Shown piece by piece: positions 53,817 to 61,820 of a stretch of 64,000 bases of DNA. The number at the start of each line of letters is the position of its first letter. Within the stretch, counting starts at the first letter, position 1. The DNA is from Thiohalocapsa sp. ML1 (GTDB lineage Bacteria > Pseudomonadota > Gammaproteobacteria > Chromatiales > Chromatiaceae): contig NZ_JABX01000012.1 in assembly GCF_001469165.1 (NCBI RefSeq), positions 1 through 64,000 of the forward strand. The letters run 5' to 3'. The position numbers and the translations under genes are program-made. The notes beneath the pieces were generated by a model. That model ran no database searches and was not told where the DNA came from. It worked only from the letters and a program-made list of their open reading frames with translations.

Positions 53817-54212
53817 ATGACGCAGCGAATTCTAGTCGTCGACGACGATGCCGCCGTGCGCGAGGCGTTCCGGCTCGCCCTCGACGGCCTGCCCTACGAA
53901 GTGATCGAAGCCGAGGACGGCGAGCGCGGCGTAGCGCTGGCCGCGACGCTGCCCTTCGATCTTGTATTCCTCGATCTGCGGATGCCCGGTATTGACGGGG
54001 TGGAGACGCTCCGGCGCCTCCGCGCCGTGCAGCCGGCGCCGCCGGTCTACATCGTGACGGCCTATCGGCGGGATTATTTCGATGCCCTGGTGACGGCGCG
54101 CGGCGACGGCCTCGCCTTCGAGCTGCTGCGCAAGCCCCTGGAGCGCGCCCAGATCATTGCCATTACCCAGGCCGCGCTCGCGCACCCGGAACCTCCCGGC
54201 GACGCGGCCTGA
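53817..54212 (+). CDS. single-domain response regulator
   Basis: A 131-residue receiver: VDDDAAVRE (about 8-16), phospho-Asp in LVFLDLRMPGIDG (about 53), Thr in YIVTAYRRD and Lys in LLRKPLE. No output domain. It stands alone, convergent with a CheW-like gene, hence possibly a CheY-type or phosphotransfer component. ATG at 53817 is preferred over upstream in-frame starts, because the 44 upstream codons translate repeat copy 9. Confidence 0.88.
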   Translation: MTQRILVVDDDAAVREAFRLALDGLPYEVIEAEDGERGVALAATLPFDLVFLDLRMPGIDGVETLRRLRAVQPAPPVYIVTAYRRDYFDALVTARGDGLAFELLRKPLERAQIIAITQAALAHPEPPGDAA

Positions 54213-54259
54213 GCACCGGCTGTCCACGGCGGCGCGCGATCCGGCCGCGAGCCCGCCCA

Positions 54260-54784
54260 TCACCACCGGCCCGGCGCTGCCGCCGGTGCCGGGGGGCGCC
54301 GCAGTCCGGTGAAATCGCCGTAATGGTGTGCGCGCAGCTCCAGGCGCCGCAGCGCCTGCTGCGACAGTTGGCACTCGAAGCGCGCGAGCCGCGCCTCCGC
54401 GGCGCCCGCGCTGGTGGCGGCCGTAAGGCACAAGCGGTTCAGGTGAATGCATCGGCGCACCCGGGCGGCGACGCGATGGGGCGCCAGCGCCTCGATGCAG
54501 ACGGGCCGGCTGGCATGGATGCCCATAGGGAAGCCGCCAGCGGCCGCCACCACCACGAGGTCGGTCGCGGCGGCCCGCGGTGCGCCCTCGCCGCACAACA
54601 TCTCGATACTGATCACGGGCACCAGCTCGCCCCGCAGATCAAAGGCCCCGAGCACCCAGGGCTCCGTCTGCTCCAGCGCCGTGAGCCGGGGCAGGGCCAG
54701 GCAGGTGTCGATGCCATCCGGGATCACGGCCGCGATACCGCCCGTGGTCTGCATGAGGACGCAACAGCGCCGATGCATGCTCAT
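54260..54784 (-). CDS. CheW-like chemotaxis/signalling adaptor
   Basis: A 174-residue protein with the CheW fold: AAVIPDGIDTCLALPRLTALEQTEPWVLGAFDLRGELVPVISIEMLC corresponds to the conserved CheW strand with the ALPR, GAFDLRGELVPV and I-D/E-L motif. CheW-type adaptors couple receptors to CheA-type kinases. The C-terminal 60 residues are extra and rich in Ala, Arg and Leu. The start is uncertain among ATGs at 54784, 54793 and 54841; 54784 places the CheW core immediately after the N-terminus. No CheA, MCP or CheR gene is adjacent. Confidence 0.75.
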   Translation of the reverse strand: MSMHRRCCVLMQTTGGIAAVIPDGIDTCLALPRLTALEQTEPWVLGAFDLRGELVPVISIEMLCGEGAPRAAATDLVVVAAAGGFPMGIHASRPVCIEALAPHRVAARVRRCIHLNRLCLTAATSAGAAEARLARFECQLSQQALRRLELRAHHYGDFTGLRRPPAPAAAPGRW

Positions 54785-54979
54785 CTGCCTCATCCGCTGC
54801 AAGACCGCGAGCGCGCCGCGGGATCGGGCTTCGCGCGGCAATACCCGCTCGGTTCCGGCGCGCTTGTGGCCCGCCGGGGCTAGATGCCTAAAGCCTAGTC
54901 CATCTGCGGGATGTCGATGACGCAGGGCATTGCGACGCGCGGCACGACCCTGCCGCCGCGGATGTGGTGCGCGGCGGAT

Positions 54980-55768
54980 TCAATCCGCAAGATCGCCCGC
55001 GCGCAGCAACGGCTGCATCGCGCGGAGCATGCTCGCGAAAACGTGCGGGTTCTCTGCTTCCTCGGCGGCGAGCAGGCGCTTGATGCGCTCGCGCTCCGTG
55101 GGCATGTCGAAGCAGGCGGGGCAACTGTCCGGCACCACCGGCAGGTCTGCCGCCGCGGCGAAGGCGGCGGTCTGGCGCTCGCGGGCGTACACCAGCGGCC
55201 GGATGATGCGCAGATCCCCGGCGTCATTGCGGTAGTGGGCCTTCATGGTGCGGAGCTGGCCGCCGCGAAACAGCGACATCAGCAGGCTCTCGGCGAGGTC
55301 GTCCAGGTGCTGCGCCAGCGCGAGCACATTGCAGCCGTGCTCGCGGCAGAGCCGGTACATGATGCCGCGCTTCATGCGCGCGCAGTAGGCGCAGTAGGAG
55401 TCACCGTCCATGCGCGTCTTGGCCTCTTCCATGATGGGCTGCGCCTCCAGGAACCAGCGCACGCCGAGCGCTTGCATGTGACCGGCAAGCCGTGCCGGCT
55501 CGAAGCCCGGCACCTGCGGGTCCACGGTGACGGCGGCGAGCTCGAAGCGTACCGGCGCGTAGGTCTGCAGATGCCTGAGGATCGCGAGCAGCGACAGCGA
55601 ATCCTTGCCGCCCGACACGCCGAGCAGGATGCGGTCGCCGTCGCGGATCATGTCGTGCTCGACGATGGCGCGGCCGACGGCCCGCAGCAGCGACTTCGGC
55701 GGTTTCGGCTGCGGCGAGGTTTGCGCGCCGACGGCGTCCGCAGCACGGGCGGGGTTGCGTGTCTCCAT
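54980..55768 (-). CDS. ttcA: tRNA 2-thiocytidine biosynthesis protein TtcA
   Basis: Thiolates cytidine 32 of some tRNAs using an Fe-S cluster and ATP. The 262-residue protein has the PP-loop SGGKDS (52-57), the CxxC pair in SYCAYCARMKRG (about 126-129) and a third Cys in DSCPACFDMPTERERIK, the TtcA ligand set. LALAQHLDDLAESLLMSLF is also conserved. ATG at 55768. The N-terminal 25 residues are variable. Lone gene. Confidence 0.94.
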   Translation of the reverse strand: METRNPARAADAVGAQTSPQPKPPKSLLRAVGRAIVEHDMIRDGDRILLGVSGGKDSLSLLAILRHLQTYAPVRFELAAVTVDPQVPGFEPARLAGHMQALGVRWFLEAQPIMEEAKTRMDGDSYCAYCARMKRGIMYRLCREHGCNVLALAQHLDDLAESLLMSLFRGGQLRTMKAHYRNDAGDLRIIRPLVYARERQTAAFAAAADLPVVPDSCPACFDMPTERERIKRLLAAEEAENPHVFASMLRAMQPLLRAGDLAD

Positions 55769-55869
55769 GCGCGGGAGTGTAGCGGGCGTGCCCGCGAAGG
55801 GGGAGATGGGATGCGCGATGCTGGACTCCGCAGTCCGCGAAGCCCGACGCCGGGGACGGACTCGTGCAC

Positions 55870-55995
55870 GATCTAGCGAGGCAGAGCCTCAGACCGACCA
55901 GGGCACGGAGCGTCGTCTTGCGCAGCCCGCTTGTTAGCGCAAGTGAACCGAAGGGCCGAGGGGGCTTCCGCGGCCCTGAGCCCTCGGCCCTTTTG
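55870..55995. repeat. interspersed repeat family, copy 10 (modules C+B)
   Basis: Module C on the minus strand (AGCGAGGCAGAGCCTCAGACC then GACCAGGGCACGGAGCGTC..GCGC, 55875-55925), followed by GTGAACCGAAGGGCCGAGGG and CCCTCGGCCCTTTTG (55943-55995). The final T-rich end gives a reasonable plus-strand terminator shape. Confidence 0.85.
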
Positions 55996-56010
55996 TTTGC
56001 CCGCACAAGC

Positions 56011-56034
56011 AAAGGCCGGCTTGGAGCCGGCCTT
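56011..56034 (-). terminator. hairpin downstream of phosphoesterase gene
   Basis: GGCCGGCT (56014-56021) TGG AGCCGGCC (56025-56032), an 8-bp GC stem followed on the minus strand by TTTGCTTG. Moderate terminator, about 200 bases after the stop. Confidence 0.55.
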
Positions 56035-56232
56035 GTCCCGGGGGGAAGCGCCCCGGGCGCGCACGCCCTGGATGAGGGCGGGTTGGTCTCACTGGCGTGA
56101 GGTCTGTGTTAGTTCAGAGCCTAGTAGAGATTCTCGGCTTTGCACTGATCCTGCGCGGTTTCCGCCGACAAACCGACGAGCGGTAGCCGAGCCTTGGCGC
56201 TCACCGTCAATCCGCTCAAGCAGGGCCGTCAA

Positions 56233-56796
56233 TCAGATTGAGCTGTTGCGTCTTGTGCGCGCATCCGCGCGCGCGGCAGCGAACGGGAATCGATGAACGG
56301 CAACGGACCAGCACTCGCGGCTGGCGCTTAGCACCAGGCAGGACGGTCCGCCGTACGTGCGCTCGCGACCGGCGGCGCCCGGGTTCAGCACCCAGGGCTC
56401 GGCGTCCTGGTCCAGCACCAGCCGATGGCTGTGGCCGTAGACGATGGCGCGGGCGTCAGGAAAGCGGCGGCGCAGCCTCAGGTGCCGGTCCTTCGCCGGC
56501 ATGCGATGGCCGTGCAAAACGACGAGGCGCCCGCCCGGCAGCTCCTCCGACCATTGCTGCGGCAGACTCGCGAGCAGGTGCTGCTCCCCCGCCGGCCACT
56601 TGTGCGGCACGTCGTTGTTGCCGAGCACGGCGGCGACCCGCCCGGAGCGCGGCGTCAGCGCCGCCAGCACGCCGGCGCTGCCGATGTCGCCACCGTGTAC
56701 AGCGATGTCGCAATCGGCCACGATGTCGGCGATGCGCGGGTCGAGCCGGCCATGGGTGTCCGAAAGGATCGCGACCCGGAGCTCGACAGCGCCCAT
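56233..56796 (-). CDS. YfcE/MJ0936-type metallophosphoesterase
   Basis: A 187-residue calcineurin-like phosphoesterase of the small YfcE group, acting on phosphodiesters in vitro. The five metal motifs are present: LSDTHG (about 11-16), VHGGDIGS, GNNDVPH, LHGHR and GHSHR. ATG at 56796 is preferred; a GTG at 56811 would overlap the oxidoreductase by eight bases. It follows the oxidoreductase on the same strand with a 7-base gap, so both are probably co-transcribed. Natural substrate unknown. Confidence 0.88.
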   Translation of the reverse strand: MGAVELRVAILSDTHGRLDPRIADIVADCDIAVHGGDIGSAGVLAALTPRSGRVAAVLGNNDVPHKWPAGEQHLLASLPQQWSEELPGGRLVVLHGHRMPAKDRHLRLRRRFPDARAIVYGHSHRLVLDQDAEPWVLNPGAAGRERTYGGPSCLVLSASRECWSVAVHRFPFAAARADARTRRNSSI

Positions 56797-56803
56797 GTCG
56801 CCG

Positions 56804-57805
56804 TCACGCACCCGGCATGGTCAGGACGAGCTTGCCGCGCATGCCGCCCGCCTCCAGCCGCATGTGCGCGTCGGCGGCGTGGGCGAGCGGATAGGTGTCC
56901 GCGACGTCGATGGTGAGCTTGCCGGTGTCGAAGAGCTCCCCGCAGCGGCGCAGGATCTCGCCCTGATGGGCCAGCGCATCGGGCAGGCCCTTCAGTTGCG
57001 GGGTCAGCATCAGCGTGAACGAGATGCGGAGGTTTCTGTTGCGCGCCTCCTTTAGGTCCACCGGGCCGGGGTCCAGGATGGTCACGAGGTCCCCGTACAC
57101 CGCCATCACCTCGATACTGCGGGCGAAGACCTCGGGTCCGACGGTGTCGAAGCAGACGTCCACGCCGCGGCCCTCGGTCCAGTCCGCGATGGCCCCGCGC
57201 AGGTCCTCCTGCCGATAGTCGATGGCGAACTCGGCGCCGAGCACATGCACGAAGTCCGCCTTGTCCGCGCTGCTCACGGTGGTGGCGACGCGGGCGCCGG
57301 CGCGCTTGGCGAGCTGGATGGCCACGTGGCCGACGCCGCCGGCGCCGCCATGGATCAGCACGGTCTGCTCGGGCTGGATGCGGGCGCGGTCGTGGAGCGC
57401 CTCCCAGGCCGTGATGAGCACCAGCGGCGCCGCCGCGGCCTCGACGAAGCTCAGGGAGTCTGGCTTCGGTTGCGCAATGGCCTCATCCACGACGGCATAC
57501 TCGGCATAGCTGCCATGCGGCCCGCCGAGCCCGCCGTGGCAGTACCAGACCGCATCACCGGGCCGAAAGCGCGTCACCGCATCGCCGACCGCCTCGACGG
57601 TGCCGGCGCCGTCGCAGCCGAGCACGGCCGTCAGCGTCTCCGGCAACAGCGGGCCTTTGCTGCGGATCTTGGTGTCCACGGGGTTGATGCCGGCGGCATG
57701 CAGCCGCACCAGGACGTCCGTCGGACCGCGCAGCGCCGGGCGTTCCAGCTCCGTCTCGGTGAGCACGTCGGGGCCGCCGGGCCGGCGCATCAGGATTGCC
57801 TTCAT
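56804..57805 (-). CDS. NADPH:quinone oxidoreductase-like MDR protein
   Basis: A 333-residue medium-chain dehydrogenase/reductase of the zinc-free quinone oxidoreductase type. N-terminal GroES-like domain with HAAGINPVDTKIRSKGPLLP and GCDGAGTVEAVGDAVTRFRPGDAV; Rossmann motif in LIHGGAGGVGHVAIQLAKRAGARV (about 150-172). The Cys/His zinc ligands of alcohol dehydrogenases are lacking. It reduces quinones or alkenals in related proteins; substrate here not predictable. Followed by the phosphoesterase gene. Confidence 0.9.
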   Translation of the reverse strand: MKAILMRRPGGPDVLTETELERPALRGPTDVLVRLHAAGINPVDTKIRSKGPLLPETLTAVLGCDGAGTVEAVGDAVTRFRPGDAVWYCHGGLGGPHGSYAEYAVVDEAIAQPKPDSLSFVEAAAAPLVLITAWEALHDRARIQPEQTVLIHGGAGGVGHVAIQLAKRAGARVATTVSSADKADFVHVLGAEFAIDYRQEDLRGAIADWTEGRGVDVCFDTVGPEVFARSIEVMAVYGDLVTILDPGPVDLKEARNRNLRISFTLMLTPQLKGLPDALAHQGEILRRCGELFDTGKLTIDVADTYPLAHAADAHMRLEAGGMRGKLVLTMPGA

Positions 57806-58121
57806 CGCTGTCTCCGTTTGAAGTTTGAAGGGCTTTGAAGTGTGAAGGGTGAAGGGTCAAGTTTGAAGCTTGGAATTATGAGCATTGGCGCTTCGGTGCC
57901 CGGGCGGGGGGCGGGGCGCTCGGAGAAGGCTTGAGGAGCGGCGCGAGCCTTGGCGGCATGCTGCTGGCAGGGCCGGGGACGGAAGAGAGGGCAGGGCATC
58001 CTGACTGGGGTCGCGCGGACGGGGCCTCCCGGGTAACGCCGGCGGAGGGTCCTTGACCACTGCCGTGGCTGAAATCAGCCGCGCTGCTTGGGGGGAGGGC
58101 GAGGGGATGTTACACGCGATC
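57806..58121. other. 316-base intergenic region with TTTGAAG repeats
   Basis: 57819-57880 carries a purine-rich run of GTTTGAAG, TGAAGGG and related units (GTTTGAAGTTTGAAGGG ... GTCAAGTTTGAAGCTTGG). The rest shows no gene. It separates the housekeeping genes from the hipBA zone. Confidence 0.6.
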
Positions 58122-59375
58122 TCAGCGCTGCGTGATCCGTCGGCACTGTGCGATGACAACCTGTTCGATGCGTTGCAGCGCTGGATAGGCGCCGTAGTCT
58201 GCGTCGAATGCCTCGCGCACCTGGCCGAGCCTCTTCAGCAGGGCAGCCGCGCTCTGTTGGACCAGATGACGCAGAAATTGCGGTCGCACGTCACATTGCC
58301 TGGCAAGCGTCTCCCAGTGGCTGGGGGCGACCAGGCTGGGATTGCGCTCGCCGCCGACCTCGAAGGCGAGATGGACATCAATGCGCGCGATGGCGCGGGT
58401 GCAGACGAGATCATAGAGCGGCGCCAGGCGAGTCGTGCCATCGCCAAGGTGCAACAGGGCGAGGTTCTTGGCGTGACCGTCCGAGTTGCCCGCCAGCACG
58501 TTGAAGACCTGCCAGCGCAGCAGGTGTTGTGTGTCGATGGCCGGCTCGCTGGAGGCGTCCTGCACCAAGCGGAAACACTGGGCGAAGGACGGTCCGCCGT
58601 GTTCCTGGTATTTGTTCTCATGTCCGTAACCGAGGGCTTGGCAGAAATCCTCCTGATGGAGCCGCCGCGGTTCGCCTTGGTCATCCTGCACACGGTCGTA
58701 GCGGGCGATTTGCGCATAACGGGTCCGGCCGATCGAGCGCAGGGTGATGTCCACCACCGGCAAGCCGATGGCGGCCGCGAGCCGGGTGGTGAAGGTCTCA
58801 TAGGCGGGCAGATGACGGTAGTCCGCCAGCTCGAACTTCAGGATATGGCTGGAGGGTGCTTCACCTTGCGACAGGAAGTACCGATCATCGCGCACCAGAA
58901 CCGGGCATTTGTCCTGTGCGCCGGCGAGCGACAGCCGCGGACGCTCCTCCGCCGGCCAGGCCGCATCGATCCGACCGCGCCGCGCTGCCAGGTTGGCCAG
59001 GTCCATTTCCGTCAGTGGACGGTACTGCCGCTGGGCTGACAGCCGCCGGTCCAGGGGCAGGATCGATAGGGCGCCGGCGCATTCGCCACCGATGGCGCGC
59101 AGCAGGTCGAAATCCGTATTCGGCAGCTTGAGGTCGCGGACGATGTGTTCGCGCACCGCCGCCTCGGGCAACAGGTTGGCAAAGAAGTGATGGCTGATCC
59201 CTGCCTCCGGCGCGAATTCGCCAGCCGCCAGCGGCAGGGAGCGTGACACGGCAAAGCCGCCGCCAGCGATCCATGCCCGATCGTAGCGAAAGCCGATGGT
59301 CCCGGTGGGATTGCGCCAGAGCTGACCAACGAGCTGCTGCTCGTGCCAGAGATTTAGGCTATCTGGCTGGCTCAC
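58122..59375 (-). CDS. hipA: HipA-family toxin kinase
   Basis: Serine/threonine kinase toxin of a type II toxin-antitoxin system; E. coli HipA phosphorylates GltX, causing persistence. The 417-residue protein has the N-subdomain (LNLWHEQQLVGQLWRNPTG), the glycine/Gln-Asp-Lys loop SLAGAQDKCPVLV (about 150-162), and the catalytic loop in FNVLAGNSDGHAKNLALLH (about 297-315) with Asp. The metal motif LAPLYDLV follows. All needed residues are visible, so the enzyme may be active. It overlaps hipB by four bases and is downstream of it. A Met/Ser N-terminus begins at 59375. Confidence 0.9.
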   Translation of the reverse strand: MSQPDSLNLWHEQQLVGQLWRNPTGTIGFRYDRAWIAGGGFAVSRSLPLAAGEFAPEAGISHHFFANLLPEAAVREHIVRDLKLPNTDFDLLRAIGGECAGALSILPLDRRLSAQRQYRPLTEMDLANLAARRGRIDAAWPAEERPRLSLAGAQDKCPVLVRDDRYFLSQGEAPSSHILKFELADYRHLPAYETFTTRLAAAIGLPVVDITLRSIGRTRYAQIARYDRVQDDQGEPRRLHQEDFCQALGYGHENKYQEHGGPSFAQCFRLVQDASSEPAIDTQHLLRWQVFNVLAGNSDGHAKNLALLHLGDGTTRLAPLYDLVCTRAIARIDVHLAFEVGGERNPSLVAPSHWETLARQCDVRPQFLRHLVQQSAAALLKRLGQVREAFDADYGAYPALQRIEQVVIAQCRRITQR

Positions 59376-59656
59376 GGGGCTGCGTCATCGGTGTTGCCGG
59401 GACGGCCGCTCGGCACCGATCGCCCGCGCGGCTGGATGATGACATCCAGCCCCAGGGTGCGCAGCGCCTTTAGGACCTTGCCGATCTCGGCCGTCTCTTT
59501 GCCGCGCTCGAGCTCCGACAGAAAGCGCGTGCTCAGGTTGCCGAGCCCGGAGACCGTCTCCAGCGTCAGGCGCCGCTGCCTGCGATGGGCGCGCGCCAGG
59601 CGGCCGATCTCTTCGGCGGTCTGAACCGCGCCGTAAGGGATGTTGTGCTCCGTCAT
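59372..59656 (-). CDS. hipB: HipB-family antitoxin, HTH repressor
   Basis: A 94-residue XRE-type helix-turn-helix protein (EEIGRLARAHRRQRRLTLETVSGLGNLSTRFLSELERGK, about 15-53). The second half LRTLGLDVIIQPRGRS is the HipB-like C-terminal beta strand and tail that contacts HipA. It binds the HipA toxin and represses the operon. ATG at 59656. Two palindromic sites upstream (59676-59687, 59726-59737) are likely its operators. Genuine two-gene module with hipA. Confidence 0.88.
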   Translation of the reverse strand: MTEHNIPYGAVQTAEEIGRLARAHRRQRRLTLETVSGLGNLSTRFLSELERGKETAEIGKVLKALRTLGLDVIIQPRGRSVPSGRPGNTDDAAP

Positions 59657-59675
59657 GGCCTTGTATCCAAGAAGC

Positions 59676-59687
59676 TACCGTACGGTA
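59676..59687 (-). promoter_or_regulatory. candidate HipB operator O1
   Basis: Perfect 12-bp palindrome TACCGTACGGTA, 20 bases upstream of hipB. Its repetition at 59726-59737, almost unchanged, marks it as a regulator site. Confidence 0.65.
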
Positions 59688-59725
59688 AAAAACTAGCAGC
59701 TTGAATGGTTGATGGCTACAAAAAG

Positions 59726-59737
59726 TACCGTACGTGC
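59726..59737 (-). promoter_or_regulatory. candidate HipB operator O2
   Basis: TACCGTACGTGC, sharing nine leading bases with O1; start-to-start spacing 50 bases, close to five helical turns, allowing cooperative binding by HipB or DNA looping. Confidence 0.55.
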
Positions 59738-59815
59738 AAAAATGCAAGTGAAAACGGGGCAAGCTCCGCGGCTGCTACCCATCAACCCCGCGAGCGTGGG
59801 AATCCAACTGACCGC

Positions 59816-60160
59816 ATGACCCTTCCGGCGTCGCGACCGGGACGAAGCCCTGCGCTGCACCGTCTCCCGCGGCAGGATTTCGACGTTGTGACCGTGGTGC
59901 TGTCTCGGGACTACGGCAAACCCAGGCCGGCGTTGGTCATCCAGTCGAACCTGTTCGATACGCATCCCTCGGTGACCGTGCTGCCGCTCACCACCGATTT
60001 GCGTCCCACCCCGCTTTTTCGAATCGACATCACGCCAACGCAGCAGAACGGGCTCCGGGCACCCTCCCAGGTCATGGTCGACAAGGCCCAATCACTTTGC
60101 TCGCGCGGGTCGCGTAGCCAGGGCCTCCAGCCCTGGCTCGGTCCGGCCAGGATGGCCTGA
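59816..60160 (+). pseudogene. truncated MazF/PemK-type toxin
   Basis: An open frame with the middle of a MazF-like mRNA interferase: DFDVVTVVLSRDYGKPRPALVIQSNLFDTHPSVTVLPLTTDLRPTPLFRIDITPTQQNGL followed by PSQVMVDKAQSL. The family normally begins with a short basic stretch right before the DVVTV strand and continues 35-40 residues after MVDK (usually PREKIG..). Here the C-terminal helix is replaced by unrelated sequence (CSRGSRSQGLQPWLGPARMA), which overlaps a perfect hairpin (60117-60139). The N-terminal 17-18 residues are also atypical. No antitoxin reading frame is preserved upstream. Probably inactive. Confidence 0.65.
60117..60139. repeat. REP-like hairpin at the mazF break
   Basis: AGCCAGGGC CTCCA GCCCTGGCT: perfect 9-bp stem with a five-base loop, lying where the MazF similarity ends. 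Confidence 0.75.
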
Positions 60161-60262
60161 CGACGCCATCGGCGCGCCCGCGTCGCGCGACTTAATGGTC
60201 AAGGCCGGCCGAGCTTCCCGAACCCCCGGCTGCAACCGGCAATGCGCGCCGGCTGGGCCGGC

Positions 60263-60697
60263 TCAGCCGGGGTAGAAGTCGGGATTGGTCACCTGCTCCG
60301 GTGCGTACGGGCAGGCGGCGGGGAAGGCGCTCTCGGGGAGGTTCGTCTCCTTCACGGCCAGCAGGCGGGCGAGCCGATAGGCCTTCGTCACCTGCTCCGG
60401 CAGCGTCGGGCGCAGGCTCGGGTTGTCGTCGAGCAGGTCTTCCAGCGACAAACGCTGCTCCTTGATCGTGGCGTTCCAGCTTGGAGAGCGGCGCTCCGGC
60501 TGGCACTGCCACGTGAGCAGGTGCGAGAGCAGCACCTTGAGCCGGCTGGTCAGCTCGCGTCGTTCTCTGCTCCCCATGCTTTCCAGCTCCTCCACCAGAT
60601 GCTCGACATCCAGCGCGGCAAACTGCCTTTCGCGCAGCAGCTCGGCCTGTTCGCGGCTCCATGCATGGAAGTCCCGGTCGTAGTTGGTCATAGACAT
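60263..60697 (-). CDS. DUF29 family protein
   Basis: A 144-residue protein of the DUF29 family: TNYDRDFHAWSREQAELLRERQF, LDVEHLVEELESMGSRERRELTSRLKVLLSHLLTWQCQPERRSPSW and the WNATIKEQRLSLEDLL segment are all conserved. DUF29 proteins are short, helical, abundant in cyanobacteria and purple sulfur bacteria, and often multi-copy next to TA or mobile genes; function unknown. ATGs at 60697 and 60691 are both possible. Confidence 0.88.
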   Translation of the reverse strand: MSMTNYDRDFHAWSREQAELLRERQFAALDVEHLVEELESMGSRERRELTSRLKVLLSHLLTWQCQPERRSPSWNATIKEQRLSLEDLLDDNPSLRPTLPEQVTKAYRLARLLAVKETNLPESAFPAACPYAPEQVTNPDFYPG

Positions 60698-60800
60698 AAC
60701 AGGGCCTCTTGCACGTCGCGTCCAGTCTATGCCGAAAAGCCTGCGCGGTGATGCAGCGAGCGCCTCGGCGAATGCGGCCCGCGGCTTGAGCGCAGGCGGC

Positions 60801-61595
60801 CTAGGGCGCCGGGCCGAGCAGCTCCTCGATGCCGTCGATGTCCAGTACCGCGTCCAGCCAGGCGTCGAGCTGCGACAGCTCGGCGGCTGAGATACGCGCC
60901 GACGCCCGGTCGGGCAAGGGGCCGAAGCGGTGGCGCAGGAGGCGCTCCAGGGAGTCGGCCTTGCCGTCGGCCATGCCTTCGGCCTTGCCCTCGGCTATGC
61001 CCTCGGCCTTGCCCTTGCTCTCGCCTCGGCCAAAGATGATCTTGTAGGCGCGGGTCTCTTCCAGCGGGGTGAGCTGATGCAGCATCAGTTGCAGGGAAAA
61101 GGGCCGAGGGCCGAGGGCCAAGGGAGCCATCCTCGGCCCTCGGCCCTCGGCCCTCGGCCCTTGGCCCTTGGTTCACCTAAGCGACGACCGGATTGCGGAA
61201 GAAAGCGCTCCGCGCTTTGGTCGGACTGAGGCTCTGCCTCGCTCGTGTGGTGATGCCCGTCGGGTGCGGGGGCTCGTCGCCCTCGTGCAGAAAGACCAAG
61301 ATGCCGACGATCTCGCCGCCGCCGAGCTCCTCGCCGATCAGACCGACCTTGGTCATCAGGTTGTACCAGGCCGTATCTTTGGGCTGGGCTTGGAATTCGA
61401 CGACGTAGCTTGAGCCGGGATTGCCCGCGTCGGGCTCGCAGACGCCATCCGCTCGGCGCTCGATGGCCTTGAAGGTGATGGAGCGGAACCGGTACGGACC
61501 CGACAGCCGCAGCCCCCGGTCAGGATGCGGAACGCCTCGGCGCCCTTGCGCAGGTTCGTTCGCAGGTAAGTGTAGATGGCTTGGTCGGTCTTCAT
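60801..61595 (-). pseudogene. disrupted Rpn-family nuclease-like gene (DUF2887/DUF4351)
   Basis: Three pieces of one protein in different frames. 61595 to about 61513 encodes MKTDQAIYTYLRTNLRKGAEAFRILTGG, then a frameshift. About 61512 to 61250 gives PYRFRSITFKAIERRADGVCEP..SSYVVEFQAQPKDTAWYNLMTKVGLIGEELGGGEIVGILVFLHEGDEPPHP, the Rpn/PD-(D/E)XK-like core (DUF2887). Repeat copy 11 interrupts at 61096-61249. Afterwards 61095-60801 encodes the tail, LTPLEETRAYKIIFGRGESKGKAEGIAEGKAEGMADGKADSLERLLRHRFGPLP (DUF4351). The full gene would make a recombination-promoting nuclease or transposase-like protein. Both the frameshift and the repeat insertion abolish it. Confidence 0.75.
61096..61249. repeat. 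interspersed repeat family, copy 11 (modules B+C)
   Basis: GAAAAGGGCCGAGGGCCGAGGGCCAAGGGAGCC and partner CTCGGCCCTCGGCCCTTGGCCCTTGG, then TTCACC, then module C (GAAAGCGCTCCGCGCTTTGGTCGGACTGAGGCTCTGCCTCGCT). Inserted inside the Rpn-like pseudogene; the clearest disruptive copy. Confidence 0.85.
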
Positions 61596-61820
61596 GGGCC
61601 AGGTCCGTCGGAGGTTGCCATGGCGATTGTAAGCGCCGACGGCGGGCGATGGCCCTCTGACGCCTTGGCGGAGATCTTCCGCCCGCCGCGTCTGCTCTTG
61701 GTCGAGGCCCGCTCGCGACACCGCTCCAGCGGTGCCGCGCCTCCAAGGGCGCTCTGCGCCCCGGTGCCGTGAGCGGGAGGGCATGCTGATTTGCGCCGCG
61801 TGGATGTGGGTCTACCGGTC

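Larger units (their letters stand above)
55769..56232. other. 464-base intergenic region with repeat copy 10 and a terminator
   Basis: Between ttcA and the phosphoesterase gene. It contains repeat copy 10 (55870-55995) and the hairpin at 56011-56034. No gene or RNA is recognised; 56100-56230 has no notable feature. Confidence 0.55.
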
